Shown: positions 41,580 to 50,971, counted from the stretch's first letter. The stretch: 64,000 nucleotides of DNA from Sinorhizobium fredii USDA 205 (GCF_001461695.1 NZ_AUTC01000146.1:186001-250000), one strand, 5' to 3'. Program-made: numbers and translations. Notes: generated by a model not told the origin, from the letters alone.

Positions 41580-42398
41580 TCAATCGCGATTACCGGAGCC
41601 GGGATCTCGCGTGTTCGTCCGGTTTGGTTCCGGTGCCGGGGGGTGATCGGGAAACAGATCGTAGATCTTGTAGGCGACCTCGGTCCTGTTGGCTGCCTTG
41701 ATCTTCTTCATGATGTTGCGGACGTGAACTTTTACGGTGCTTTCCCGCAGGTTGAGTTCGTAGGCAATGACCTTGTTCGCCTTTCCGCGCCGCAGGGCCT
41801 CCACGACCTCCGCCTGACGATCGGTGAACAAGCCGGCCAGGGGGCGTTCGGCGACGTCTCCCGTTTCGAACAGGTGACGCATGGCGAAGACACTGCGCGC
41901 CGGAACGAAGATGCCGCCAGCCAGGGAAAGCGAGATCGCCTCGATACAGACGTCCACGCTGACAGAGGACGGAATGTAGCCTTTTGCTCCACATTCCAGT
42001 GCTTTGACGATCTGTGTCAGGTCCTCCCTGTCCGCCAGGACGATTACCGGAACCGGAGCGAACTCGGACGCAAGTATCGTGATTTCCTCTTCAACAGCCG
42101 GATCATCGACCTTCCTGTCCGCGATGTTCAAGAGGATTGCCGACGGCGGCGTGCCTTCCTCGCGCTGCCGCCTCCATTCCTCGGAGGACTCGAACGTCAG
42201 AATGGGCTCGTCCGGATTGTCGGCGGCGATGTTTCGCGCAAGGCTGTCGCGCCAGAGAGCTCGCCCGTCGATGATCACAAGGTGCCGCTCTTGCAGCGGC
42301 CGCGCTTCCGTTTCCGTCGTGCGTGGTTCATCGCCGGCGTCCTCGTGAGCAGGCTTGGCTTGGGGGGCCCCGCCATCCCTCGGGCTCTCTGAGTTCAT
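41580..42398 (-). CDS. LuxR-type regulator with phosphorylation-dead receiver
   Basis: A 272-residue response-regulator-like protein. The receiver-like domain (about 35-155) lacks the key residues: the phospho-acceptor Asp is replaced by Asn in Ile-Leu-Leu-Asn-Ile-Ala, only one acidic residue remains in Val-Ile-Ile-Asp-Gly-Arg, and the conserved Lys is missing in Gly-Tyr-Ile-Pro-Ser-Ser. The LuxR HTH (about 190-250) is intact, with Ala-Asn-Lys-Val-Ile-Ala-Tyr-Glu-Leu-Asn and Thr-Val-Lys-Val-His-Val. ATG 42398 was chosen over an upstream in-frame start. A close paralogue is at 44468. The upstream DNA is AT-rich. Confidence 0.85.
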   Translation of the reverse strand: MNSESPRDGGAPQAKPAHEDAGDEPRTTETEARPLQERHLVIIDGRALWRDSLARNIAADNPDEPILTFESSEEWRRQREEGTPPSAILLNIADRKVDDPAVEEEITILASEFAPVPVIVLADREDLTQIVKALECGAKGYIPSSVSVDVCIEAISLSLAGGIFVPARSVFAMRHLFETGDVAERPLAGLFTDRQAEVVEALRRGKANKVIAYELNLRESTVKVHVRNIMKKIKAANRTEVAYKIYDLFPDHPPAPEPNRTNTRDPGSGNRD

Positions 42399-43076
42399 GG
42401 CCGTTGCCCCTCGGCAGCTCGCGCAACGTCCGCTGCGGTCGAGAGGTTTGGTCTTGCATATTCGCTTGATTGGCCTGCTTCGATAAACACATTCGCCTCG
42501 AAAAAGCATACTAAATAAAAATATAATAAAGCATCGATTACTTCAAAAGGAGCTCGGAGAAAAAATTCCAAAATGACATATCAATGATCTCTGCCATAAG
42601 TATCGGCTATTTGTAACCTTGTGAATAGTGCAAAAATATGCGTACGCTTGAAGCATGCAAGTGTGAAATTACGTACCTCTTTTGGGGCAGGTCGGCCCTG
42701 CTTTAATCTCCGCTCCTCGCGATGCAAAGAAAACTTCCGGACGCATTCTGTCGTCAAACAATTCCAGGCTCCACGCGGCCTGACCCGGCATCGACAGGGC
42801 GCTGCAGACCGCGGCGTTGGGTCGTGTCGCGTCCTATCGGTAGTTGTAGAGCTTCTCAAGGCTTCACAAGATGGATGTCGCCACGGTGCCGGTCTCGTTC
42901 ATTTGGATGAAGCGGAGCAGAACAAAGCTCCGCCGCCAGGTAGACTTTCAACGGATAGTTCACACCTTTTGCGTTGTCGCGACTGCGCGCGCCGTGGGCT
43001 AGAGTTCGCGGAAGCGCCGTGGTTTGCGCAGATTCGATCGACCAGCAGTTGCCGATCGATAGAGCGGGTGAGGGGT
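42399..43076. other. AT-rich regulatory intergenic region
   Basis: About 680 bases between two divergent LuxR-type genes. The part 42495-42660 is strikingly AT-rich for this genome and should contain the promoter(s) of the flanking regulators. No convincing gene seen. Confidence 0.5.
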
Positions 43077-43855
43077 ATGGCGTTACGGAACGTGGCTGAG
43101 CAGGGTAAGGTCGGGTGTGGGACCTTTGCAGAGGGCAGACGACGTGCCGAACCCCGGCGCGTCATTCTGATCGTATCGAGCGGCGGAAGTGTTTCCGAAC
43201 GGCTGATCGATGCGATGGAACGCGAATTTCCATGGGTGCTCGTCGACCAGGTCGACGACGTCGATGCGGCGTGCCGGGCCTTTTCGCATCCGGTGTCGTT
43301 GATCCTTGTCGACTCGGCCTGGTGAAGGAGGTCGAAGCGGCCTCGTCCCGAATTATGCGGCTGCATCCGCAAGCTCTCACGGCGGTCATCGAGCCACATG
43401 GCCAGGGCCACAATTCGTCCTTCGCCGATATCCTGAGGTCGCCCCTCCTTCGCGGCATGCTGCCGATGAACGTCAAGCTTGATGTATGGCTGTCGGTGAT
43501 CCGGCTAATGCTTTGCGGCGGCGCCTATTTTCCGCCCGAATTCATGCTTCAGGCAAGCAGGGGCAATTTCCATTTGCCGTCCCACAACGGCGTCGCGGCA
43601 GGCTCGCGTGGAGAGGTCGAGGGCGTCGCAGATTTGACGGCTCGCGAACTGCAGATTCTCGAGATGGTTTCGCGAGGGTTGCAGAACAAGCTCATTGCGG
43701 CCGAATTCCGGTTGTCGGAACATACCGTCAAGATCCACCTGCATAACATCATCACCAAGCTGGGCGCTCATAACCGGACCGAGGCAGCGGCCCGATATCG
43801 CACCTTCCAGGACCGGAAGTCATCGGCGCTCAAGGAGTTGCGCTCCTCGATCTGA
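43077..43855 (+). pseudogene. LuxR-type regulator broken by a one-base deletion
   Basis: From ATG 43077 the first frame gives a receiver-like start (Arg-Arg-Val-Ile-Leu-Ile-Val-Ser-Ser) up to Leu-Ile-Leu-Val-Asp-Ser, then stops at 43323. The next frame continues without a gap as Gly-Leu-Val-Lys-Glu-Val-Glu and runs through a good LuxR HTH (Leu-Thr-Ala-Arg-Glu-Leu-Gln-Ile-Leu; Glu-His-Thr-Val-Lys-Ile-His-Leu). One base missing at about 43312-43316 explains both; restoring it gives 260 codons. So it is either a recent pseudogene or a base-call error. It belongs to the same regulator cluster as 41580 and 44468. Confidence 0.75.
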
Positions 43856-44467
43856 GCACATCGGGCAAGGCTATGCGCCCGTGAGCCTGCAGCGTTTGCG
43901 CCGGACTGGTCGCCGTTTGCGGCGTCCGGGGCTTGGCTGTGTATCCTACGAAAGGCGGATGGGCAGATACCCGATCTGTCGCCAAAGGCGGTAGACATCG
44001 TCTCATTTCGTCAATTGTCAAATACCACGCCGTGCCACTTAATCCGATGCTTCGCCTGAAGTATCGGGGGCTGATCTCATGGCACGGCGCGTTGGAGGGG
44101 AGAAACAGCTCCCCCTTTCACTCGGGACAGACCTGTCCTTACCCCTCCGCCACCTCCTTCGGGGAATTGCCTCGGCCGGCCGCGTCGCGCCACACACTCG
44201 GCCGGTTTTCGTCGCCAACTGACGCGACGATTCGATCTTCGTGCATACCCCCTTCATTTTTTGGGGGTGTTATACTAGACTATCGAGCATTACATGTTTA
44301 TTTCTGATGATGCAGTGTCGATGAGAAGGTTTGTTCCTAAAGAGCGACACCAAAAGTGTTAATTCGAAAGAAGTATTTAGAGTATTTTCGAGAAAACTTT
44401 TATGGATAAGACCTTCGGTCTGAGGAATTTGTCTCCCACGGGGCATTATTGTTAAGGGGATTTTGCA
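43856..44467. other. Intergenic region, AT-rich in its second half
   Basis: About 610 bases without a convincing gene. It holds a nested stem-loop at 44028-44089 (listed separately) and, from about 44260, AT-rich DNA with TATACT near 44271-44276 that probably serves the LuxR gene at 44468. Confidence 0.5.
44028..44089. repeat. Nested inverted repeat, possible structured RNA
   Basis: CGCCGTGCCA (44028-44037) pairs with TGGCACGGCG (44080-44089). Inside, CCGATGCTTC and GAAGTATCGG pair around GCCT. The nesting is too regular to be chance-looking, but no promoter or terminator frames it clearly. Confidence 0.45.
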
Positions 44468-45244
44468 ATGGGTTCTTTAATTTCGAGATTTGAGAAAATG
44501 CCGGCGTTTGCGCAGGAGCCGCACGGCGCGAACAGCCTAATGCAGTTCGCCAGAGATGGGGAAATGCAGCAGGTGGAAGGGGCAGACAAGCGGTGTCTGC
44601 TTCTCCTCGATAGCAGAGCCTTGGACCGCGAATGCCTGGCCAGAACCTTGACCACTCATGGCCTCGGCATGGAAGTCGGCGCCTTCGGGTCTGCCGATGA
44701 ATGGCGAGAGAAGAAGAGCGCCTGCCCGCCGATCGGGGCCGTTCTCCTCAATATCGGCGCCCGCAAGGTCGCCGACGTCGCGGCCGAGATTGCAAAGCTC
44801 GCCACCGAGTTCCGACCGGTGCCGGTCGTCGTCCTGTCCGACATCGATGAATTGGGCCAAATCTTGCGGGTGCTTGAATGCGGCGCGCGTGGATATATCC
44901 CTACGTCCGTTGGCGTGGGGATTTGCATCGAAGCGATCGGATTGGCGATAGCCGGGGGGATCTTCCTGCCGGCCAGCAGCGTTCTCGCCGTTCGCCATCT
45001 GATCGAGACGGGAAAGCAGGAAGCCCCTGCACTGGCCGGAATGTTCACGCTTAGGCAAGCGGAAGTCGTCCAGGCGCTTCGCAAGGGCAAGGCGAACAAA
45101 ATCATCGCCTACGAGCTCAATCTTCGCGAAAGCACCGTGAAGGTTCATATTCGCAACATCATGAAAAAGCTGAAGGCGACGAACCGGACTGAGGTCGCAT
45201 ACAAGCTGAACGACATCTTCACAGGTGACGCGGGCTATCATTGA
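44468..45244 (+). CDS. LuxR-type regulator with phosphorylation-dead receiver (paralogue)
   Basis: A 258-residue paralogue of the 41580 protein, alike over the whole length. Again Asn replaces the phospho-acceptor (Val-Leu-Leu-Asn-Ile-Gly), a single acidic residue stands in Leu-Leu-Leu-Asp-Ser-Arg, and Gly-Tyr-Ile-Pro-Thr-Ser lacks the Lys. The HTH (about 190-250) reads Ala-Asn-Lys-Ile-Ile-Ala-Tyr-Glu-Leu-Asn. AAGGGGA precedes ATG 44468. The AT-rich upstream DNA is unlike the rest of the window. It probably acts by ligand binding, protein contact or simply by abundance, not by phosphorylation. Confidence 0.88.
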   Translation: MGSLISRFEKMPAFAQEPHGANSLMQFARDGEMQQVEGADKRCLLLLDSRALDRECLARTLTTHGLGMEVGAFGSADEWREKKSACPPIGAVLLNIGARKVADVAAEIAKLATEFRPVPVVVLSDIDELGQILRVLECGARGYIPTSVGVGICIEAIGLAIAGGIFLPASSVLAVRHLIETGKQEAPALAGMFTLRQAEVVQALRKGKANKIIAYELNLRESTVKVHIRNIMKKLKATNRTEVAYKLNDIFTGDAGYH

Positions 45245-45847
45245 TCAACACCGATCCGTTCAGGGGGATCGGTTCGTATGAGCCGGTTCCTCTTTGTGCT
45301 GTCTCGGAGAGGGAACGCTAAGTCACTCCGCCAGCGACTGATCGACCGTACCCGGGAACGGCGTCATGTGCGCAAAGCCGGGGACGTCGATCAGCCGCTT
45401 TTTGTCGATCAAAGGCGCCTTCAACTGCCTTTCTCGGGTGGGGTGTCGGCATCGAGAAGTTGCATTGCTGATCTTCCTACAATGTTCAGGGTTCATCAAC
45501 CATTCTGCGCCATTGTCACGCCAATAAACTTCTCCGAGTAAAACGTTGCCGATACACCGGCTTTCATTTGAGTAACGGTTTTCATCTTGCTTATGACCTC
45601 CTGTCCACTGCGTTCGGTGAATCCCGATGGACACCGCGCCCAATCGCGCTCGCTGACTTCACGAGAGCAAGGCGCGGCGCAACGGTCGCAGTTCTCCAAC
45701 GCCATTCCCGCAAAGAATGCGACGGTTCGTCAGCGCCCCGTCGTCTGACGACCGTCACCGACCGGCGGAATGAATCGCGCCGGATAGCCCAAGCACCGAA
45801 CGCCAGGAGCCATGACGACTTCCTGTTCATGCAAGAGGAGTATCATC
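45245..45847. other. Intergenic stretch, possible terminator, no gene recognised
   Basis: About 600 bases. ACCGATCC (45250-45257) and GGATCGGT (45266-45273) form a hairpin right after the LuxR stop, perhaps a terminator though its T-run is poor. Several short open frames lie beyond but none has recognisable features. Confidence 0.45.
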
Positions 45848-47857
45848 ATGGAAGGCTCGCCGATCTTCTCGCGTATCAGTACCAAGCTCGCCCTCATGTC
45901 CGGGGCAGGGATTTTCCTGATGTTGGCTATCATCGTTGGGGGTTGGTCCATCGAACATTCCGTCGACGAAGCGATCACCTGGAGGGAAACCCAGATGGGG
46001 GTCTCGCGCGATCTTGTTGATGCCAAGGCGTCGGCGCGCGGCATGCAGGTGGCGGCCCGCGATATGCTTCTTGCAAAATCGGACGAAGAACTGCAGGTCG
46101 CCGCCGCCACTCTCAACGCTCGACGCGACTCGGCGGTCAAATATCTCGATCTGGCCTTTGCGCCGCTGGTAATCGAGAAAAACAAACAACGCGTCGTTTC
46201 CATCAAAGCTCTTGTCGAGGACTACCACGGCGCCGCGGGAAGGCTTCAATTAGTGCTCGCGACGAAATCGGACGCCGAAGTTGCGCTGATCGTTGGGCAA
46301 ATGCAGAAGGTCGCCGACGAAATGGCGCCGCTGATCGACGAGGGTGTGTCGGTTGCCAAAAAGATTGCTGAGGAGACATTGCTGAAGCGGCAGCAAGCTC
46401 AGCAATTTGCGGATGTTGTCGAGCACGGCATGGCCGTGGTCATGGTGCTGCTGTTGATCGCCTCGGCGGTATTCGGGGCGCGTGCGATCGCCCGGCCGAT
46501 CGGCCGGATCACCGGCAACATCACCGTGCTGGCCGGCGGCGACCTCGATGTCGATGTGCCGTTCACGGCGCGGCGCGACGAGATCGGCGAGATGGCCCGG
46601 GCCGTCGAGGTGTTCAAGCGCAACGGCATCAAGGTGCGCGAACTGAACGCCCAGGAAGCGGCGCTGCAGGCGAAAAGCGCCGACCTGCAGGTCAGCATCG
46701 GCGAAGTGGTGTCGGCGGCGGTCGCCGGCGACTTCACCCGGCGCATTACCAAGACCTATGACAATGTCGATCTCGACCGCTTCGCGGCCAGCGTCAACGA
46801 GCTGATCGCCTCCGTCGACCGCGGCATTGCCGAGACCCGCCGGGTCGTCGCGGCGCTCGCCGACGGCGACCTCAGCGAGACGATGCGCGGCGAGTTCCAG
46901 GGCGCCTTCGGCGAACTCCAGGACAATGTCAATCAGACGATGGCCAACCTGCGCTCGGTGCTCGGCGAGGTGCGCAGCGCGATCGACACGATCAATGGCG
47001 GCGCCGGCGAGATGCGCATCGCCTCCGGGGATCTGTCGAAGCGCACCGAGCAGCAGGCCGCCTCGCTCGAGGAAACCTCCTCGGCGCTCGAGGAGATCAC
47101 CGCGGCGGTGAAGAGTTCGACCGAGCGGGCGCTGGAGGCCAGCCACATGGTCGACGAGGCGCGCCGGAGCACCGAGCAGTCGAGCGCCGTCGTCAAGGAC
47201 GCGGTGTCGGCGATGGGCCGCATCGAAGAGGCCTCCGGCGAGATCGGCCAGATCATCAACGTCATCGACGAGATCGCCTTCCAGACCAACCTGTTGGCGC
47301 TCAATGCCGGCGTCGAGGCGGCCCGGGCCGGCGAGGCCGGCAAGGGCTTTGCCGTCGTCGCCCAGGAGGTGCGCGAACTGGCGCAGCGCTCGGCGAACGC
47401 CGCCAAGGACATCAAGGCGCTGATCTCGCGCTCCGGCGAGGAGGTCGGCGCCGGGGTGAAGCTGGTGACGGCGACCGGGCAGGCGCTGACGCTGATCGAG
47501 GGGCATGTGGTCAAGGTCAACGAGCACGTCCATTCGATCGCCACGGCGGCGCGCGAGCAGTCGACCGGCCTGTCGGAGGTCTCGACGGCGGTCAACCAGA
47601 TGGACCAGGTGACGCAGCAGAACGCGGCGATGGTCGAGGAATCGACGGCGGCCACCAACCGGCTGGCCGACGAGGCCGCCAACCTCGCCCGGCTGATCGC
47701 CCGCTTCCGGCTCGAGGCCGGCGCCGCACCGCGCCTCGCCGGCCACGCCAGCACGCCGGCGGCCTCCCCCGCCCGGGCCCTCGGCGGCAGGCTCGCCAAG
47801 GCGTTCGGCGGCGCTGCGCCAACCGCAACCGCCGCAGCCGGGTGGGACGAGTTCTGA
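45848..47857 (+). CDS. Methyl-accepting chemotaxis protein
   Basis: A 669-residue transmembrane chemoreceptor. TM1 is at about 15-33, a helical periplasmic sensor domain spans about 34-192, TM2 about 193-212, then HAMP (about 213-265) and a long signalling domain with the hairpin tip Ile-Asp-Glu-Ile-Ala-Phe-Gln-Thr-Asn-Leu-Leu-Ala-Leu-Asn-Ala near 473-487. It ends in Gly-Trp-Asp-Glu-Phe, the pentapeptide that tethers CheR/CheB. AGAGGAG precedes ATG 45848. The signalling half is far richer in G/C at third positions than the sensor half. Ligand unknown. Confidence 0.95.
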   Translation: MEGSPIFSRISTKLALMSGAGIFLMLAIIVGGWSIEHSVDEAITWRETQMGVSRDLVDAKASARGMQVAARDMLLAKSDEELQVAAATLNARRDSAVKYLDLAFAPLVIEKNKQRVVSIKALVEDYHGAAGRLQLVLATKSDAEVALIVGQMQKVADEMAPLIDEGVSVAKKIAEETLLKRQQAQQFADVVEHGMAVVMVLLLIASAVFGARAIARPIGRITGNITVLAGGDLDVDVPFTARRDEIGEMARAVEVFKRNGIKVRELNAQEAALQAKSADLQVSIGEVVSAAVAGDFTRRITKTYDNVDLDRFAASVNELIASVDRGIAETRRVVAALADGDLSETMRGEFQGAFGELQDNVNQTMANLRSVLGEVRSAIDTINGGAGEMRIASGDLSKRTEQQAASLEETSSALEEITAAVKSSTERALEASHMVDEARRSTEQSSAVVKDAVSAMGRIEEASGEIGQIINVIDEIAFQTNLLALNAGVEAARAGEAGKGFAVVAQEVRELAQRSANAAKDIKALISRSGEEVGAGVKLVTATGQALTLIEGHVVKVNEHVHSIATAAREQSTGLSEVSTAVNQMDQVTQQNAAMVEESTAATNRLADEAANLARLIARFRLEAGAAPRLAGHASTPAASPARALGGRLAKAFGGAAPTATAAAGWDEF

Positions 47858-47975
47858 TGCGAGATTGACCCGCTGCAGCGTCGTACATCTGAAAGTCACA
47901 GCGCTCTCATGCAGGAAGGGAACGGTCGGCGGTGCGGTGGAGCCGCACCGCTCACCGTTTCTCAATCACCCGGCT

Positions 47976-48215
47976 CCTAGAGCCTTTCCTGGTTAAATTG
48001 AACCATTCTGCCGGAGCAGGTTTTCGTCAGGGCGGAGGCGATCGCCTCTGAGCCTGGCGGAAAGATGCCCAGCCCTTCGGGTTGGCTGAAGCGGGCGGCC
48101 TGTTTGCTCGGCTGGCTTGGCCGTATGCTTGGGCTACGACGCGCGCCAGCCGAGCAAACATTCCACTCCGCTTGAGCCAACAGAATGCTTCAATTTAACC
48201 AGGAAAAGCTCTAGG
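47976..48215. mobile_element. MITE-like inverted-repeat element (240 bp)
   Basis: The outer 35 bases at each end are inverted copies with 33 of 35 matching (CCTAGAGC...ATTCTG and CAGAAT...GCTCTAGG). Inside, TGTTTGCTCGGCTGGC (48101-48116) and its exact complement (48145-48160) form a 16-bp stem. It encodes no protein. Its right end overlaps the last codons-stop of the AraC gene at 48211. No target-site duplication was recognised. Confidence 0.7.
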
Positions 48216-49236
48216 AAAGCGCCCGTCCCTTTCGTGCTTCCGAGGGCGGGCAACCATAGCATTTCCGGTATTCGTTCGCGAAACGGCCCATATGTCTGAA
48301 GCCCCATTTTCGGGCGATCTCCGCGACCGATACTCTTTGATCCGCTTCCAGGAGGTCACGGTGGGCGGCTTCCATTCGCAACTGGGCGAGATAGCTGATC
48401 GGCGACGTGCCCTTGAACCGCTTGAAGCCCTCCTGCAGCGACCGAACGCCGATGCCGGCCGCCTCTGCAATGTCGCTCATCGAAATCGGCGCACGGAGAT
48501 TGGCATGCATGAAATCGACGGCACGTTTCACATGTCTCGGGGACGGCAGCCACTCGCCCTGGCTCAAGGCCGCCGAGAACCGATGCGGTACCGTATCGAC
48601 AAGCAGGCTGACGATGCTTGCCGAAAGGTAGGAAAGGGCGTGGGGCATGTCGGGTATGTCGGAGCCCGGACCCAGGGAGGTCGCCATGATCTGCGACAAC
48701 TTGAAGATGATCTCGCCGGCCCCCTCGGCAAGATCGAGCTCGGGTACGAAGTCGAGCGCGCCATAGACCGGCCGTTCCAGTACGGCACCGAGCTGGCGGA
48801 AGATGTCCCCCTGGTCGATGACAGGAGAAAAGTGGCTGCGCGCTTTCTCGACCTGCAGTTCGGACAGTCTGTTGCCATCGAGGATCGCTGCGTGGCCGGG
48901 TTTGGAAATCAGGCTTTCCTTTGGTCCTATCTTCACGCAGGCAGAGCCGTGCAGCGGGAGCAATATCAGCAGCTTAGGGACCTCGTCCTTCTGGCCGATA
49001 CTGAGACTGCCCTGTGACGTCACCCGGCTGAAGGCAACGCGTCCGGCGGCGACGAACTCGTAGCTATAGGAGAGATCGGTCTTCGGTGGCTGCTGTACCC
49101 TGACGGGCCCGATGCAACGCGTCAGGACATCCGATACCTCTTCGGCGTCGCTGCCGAGATATGAGAGTCTCATCCCCTGTTTCTGCCCCTGCATCGCGAT
49201 CTCCGCAAGAGAAATAGAGATATCACCATTCGCCAT
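48211..49236 (-). CDS. AraC-family transcriptional regulator with element-derived stop codon
   Basis: A 341-residue regulator with an N-terminal sensor domain (about 35-215) and two HTH units (about 235-335), with Ala-Arg-Lys-Trp-Gly-Phe-Arg-His-Met-Gly-Arg-Phe. Paralogue of 336-1361 and 40206-41180. Its TAG stop lies inside the terminal CTAG of the inverted-repeat element at 47976-48215, so the element may have trimmed or replaced the original end. The HTH is complete, so the protein is probably functional. Confidence 0.88.
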   Translation of the reverse strand: MANGDISISLAEIAMQGQKQGMRLSYLGSDAEEVSDVLTRCIGPVRVQQPPKTDLSYSYEFVAAGRVAFSRVTSQGSLSIGQKDEVPKLLILLPLHGSACVKIGPKESLISKPGHAAILDGNRLSELQVEKARSHFSPVIDQGDIFRQLGAVLERPVYGALDFVPELDLAEGAGEIIFKLSQIMATSLGPGSDIPDMPHALSYLSASIVSLLVDTVPHRFSAALSQGEWLPSPRHVKRAVDFMHANLRAPISMSDIAEAAGIGVRSLQEGFKRFKGTSPISYLAQLRMEAAHRDLLEADQRVSVAEIARKWGFRHMGRFANEYRKCYGCPPSEARKGRALS

Positions 49237-49699
49237 ACACCTCGGCCGTGTGTTTCCGACCGCCGATTCCTTGACGTGGCGAGCGAGGTGGCCACCGTCT
49301 GGTCACGTCACGGTTTTGTTAGCGCGCGCTTATGCAACAAAACGGCGCTTTACAAGCGGAAAGATGGAGCGCCTGTTCATATTCCTTCAGAACTGGGGTT
49401 GCCTCCGATGTCTACGCAATTGATGGCAGGCTGCCGCTGGAAAAGGCAGCGCGTCCTGCGAGGCTATGGTGGCTCCAATCACTCGAACACTATCGCCAGC
49501 GCCTTCAGCAAGAACAGTTAAATTGCGGTAATGCTTCGGGCGTCCAGCTTTCAAACAGGATATTTGCAGTCTACAAACTGTGTATGACGCCGCGCTTGCG
49601 TTTGGGGCGGCTGATGTTCCCTCGACCGTCTTGCGCGCGGCCGTGCCTTTCCTTGCTGGTACGGGCTCCGTAGAATGGCGAGCAGTGGGGCCGGCCAGC
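49237..49699. other. Intergenic stretch, no gene recognised
   Basis: About 460 bases between the divergent AraC and CapA-like genes. The CapA frame stays open to 49580 but that part lacks family-like sequence. Presumably holds both promoters. Confidence 0.5.
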
Positions 49700-50842
49700 A
49701 TGAGCGCGACCAGCGAACGTTTCTCCGATGCAAGCCCAAGGGAGGGCACGATCCGCCTGTTCCTGTGCGGCGACGTCATGACCGGTCGGGGCATCGATCA
49801 GGTCCTGGCCGCTCCGTGCGATCCGATATTGTACGAGGACTATGTCCGCTCGGCGCGGGACTATTTCCGTCTGGCGGAGAAGGCAAACGGTCCGATTCCT
49901 GTGCCGATGGACCCGGCCCATGTCTGGGGCGTGGCGCGCGACGAATGCGATCGCGTCCAGCCCGACCTCCGCGTCATCAATCTCGAGACGGCCATCACCC
50001 GCAGCAACGACCACGCTCCCAAAGGCATCAACTATCGGATGAGCCCGGAAAACGCCTCCTGCCTCGCTGCATTTGGCGTCGACTGTTGCGTGCTCGCCAA
50101 CAACCACGTCTTGGACTGGGGGGTCGCCGGCCTGTTCGACACGCTGGCAACGCTGGATCGCCTGCGGATCGCGACAGCGGGCGCCGGACGCGACGTCGAC
50201 GAGGCCAGCAAGCATGCGGCCTTCGATACCGGTGCCGGGCAGCGCGTGCTGTTGTTCGGGCTCGCGACCCCGACGAGCGGAGTGCCTCCAGGCTGGGCGG
50301 CCAGACGGGGCAGGGCAGGCGTGAATTTTCTGCCGTCTCTCGACCGGCTTTGCACAGCCGGCCTCGTCGAGAATATCCGCGACAGCAAACGGCCGCGGGA
50401 CGTCTCGGTCGTATCGGTTCACTGGGGCCCGAACTGGGGCCATCGCGTCCCTGCCGCCCAGCGAGAATTCGCCCATGCGCTCATCGACGAAGCGGATGTC
50501 TCGATCGTCCACGGACACTCCTCGCATCACCCGAAGGCGATCGAAGTCTACCGGAACCGCCTGATCCTCTACGGCTGCGGCGATTTCATCAACGACTATG
50601 AGGGCATTTCCGGCTATGCGGAGTTCAGGGGCGATCTGCGCCTGATGTACGTCGTCGATATCAACAGGACAAATGGCGATCTTTCGGCTCTGGAGATCGT
50701 GCCGCTCAGGGCTCATCGCTTCAGCCTTGTCTATCCCTCCGGCCGGGACCTCGCGTGGATAGGCGAAACGCTTGCCCGTCAGAGCCGTCGGTTCGGAACT
50801 GTGATAGCCCAAGGCCCGGCCGGGCGCCTCAACGTGCGGTAA
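49700..50842 (+). CDS. CapA-family protein (poly-gamma-glutamate capsule type)
   Basis: A 380-residue protein of the CapA/PgsA metallophosphatase-like family. Family motifs are visible: Leu-Phe-Leu-Cys-Gly-Asp-Val-Met-Thr-Gly-Arg-Gly near residues 20-31, Ile-Asn-Leu-Glu-Thr-Ala near 93-98, Leu-Ala-Asn-Asn-His-Val-Leu-Asp near 131-138, and Val-His-Gly-His-Ser-Ser-His near 271-277. In Bacillus such proteins are needed for polyglutamate capsule; in rhizobia the role is unknown. There is no signal peptide. The start at ATG 49700 is likely but lacks a strong ribosome site. Confidence 0.88.
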   Translation: MSATSERFSDASPREGTIRLFLCGDVMTGRGIDQVLAAPCDPILYEDYVRSARDYFRLAEKANGPIPVPMDPAHVWGVARDECDRVQPDLRVINLETAITRSNDHAPKGINYRMSPENASCLAAFGVDCCVLANNHVLDWGVAGLFDTLATLDRLRIATAGAGRDVDEASKHAAFDTGAGQRVLLFGLATPTSGVPPGWAARRGRAGVNFLPSLDRLCTAGLVENIRDSKRPRDVSVVSVHWGPNWGHRVPAAQREFAHALIDEADVSIVHGHSSHHPKAIEVYRNRLILYGCGDFINDYEGISGYAEFRGDLRLMYVVDINRTNGDLSALEIVPLRAHRFSLVYPSGRDLAWIGETLARQSRRFGTVIAQGPAGRLNVR

Positions 50843-50971
50843 TCGCGCTCGCTTCCCTTGGAACCGGTAGCGCGAAGGGCGGCGGCCGCTGGGAGAGATC
50901 CGGATTCACTTCGTCGTGAGCTCCCCGCCGCAAGGGGTGACTTCGCCGCCTGTTCGCACTAGGTCGAAGGC

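Noticed and set aside
45278..45705. Several 60-106 codon frames between the LuxR gene and the chemoreceptor
   Set aside because: They overlap each other on both strands, lack ribosome sites and show no recognisable protein features.
46250..47965. 571-codon minus-strand frame opposite the chemoreceptor
   Set aside because: Antisense shadow with Gly/Arg/Asp/His-rich sequence; the plus strand encodes a complete chemoreceptor.
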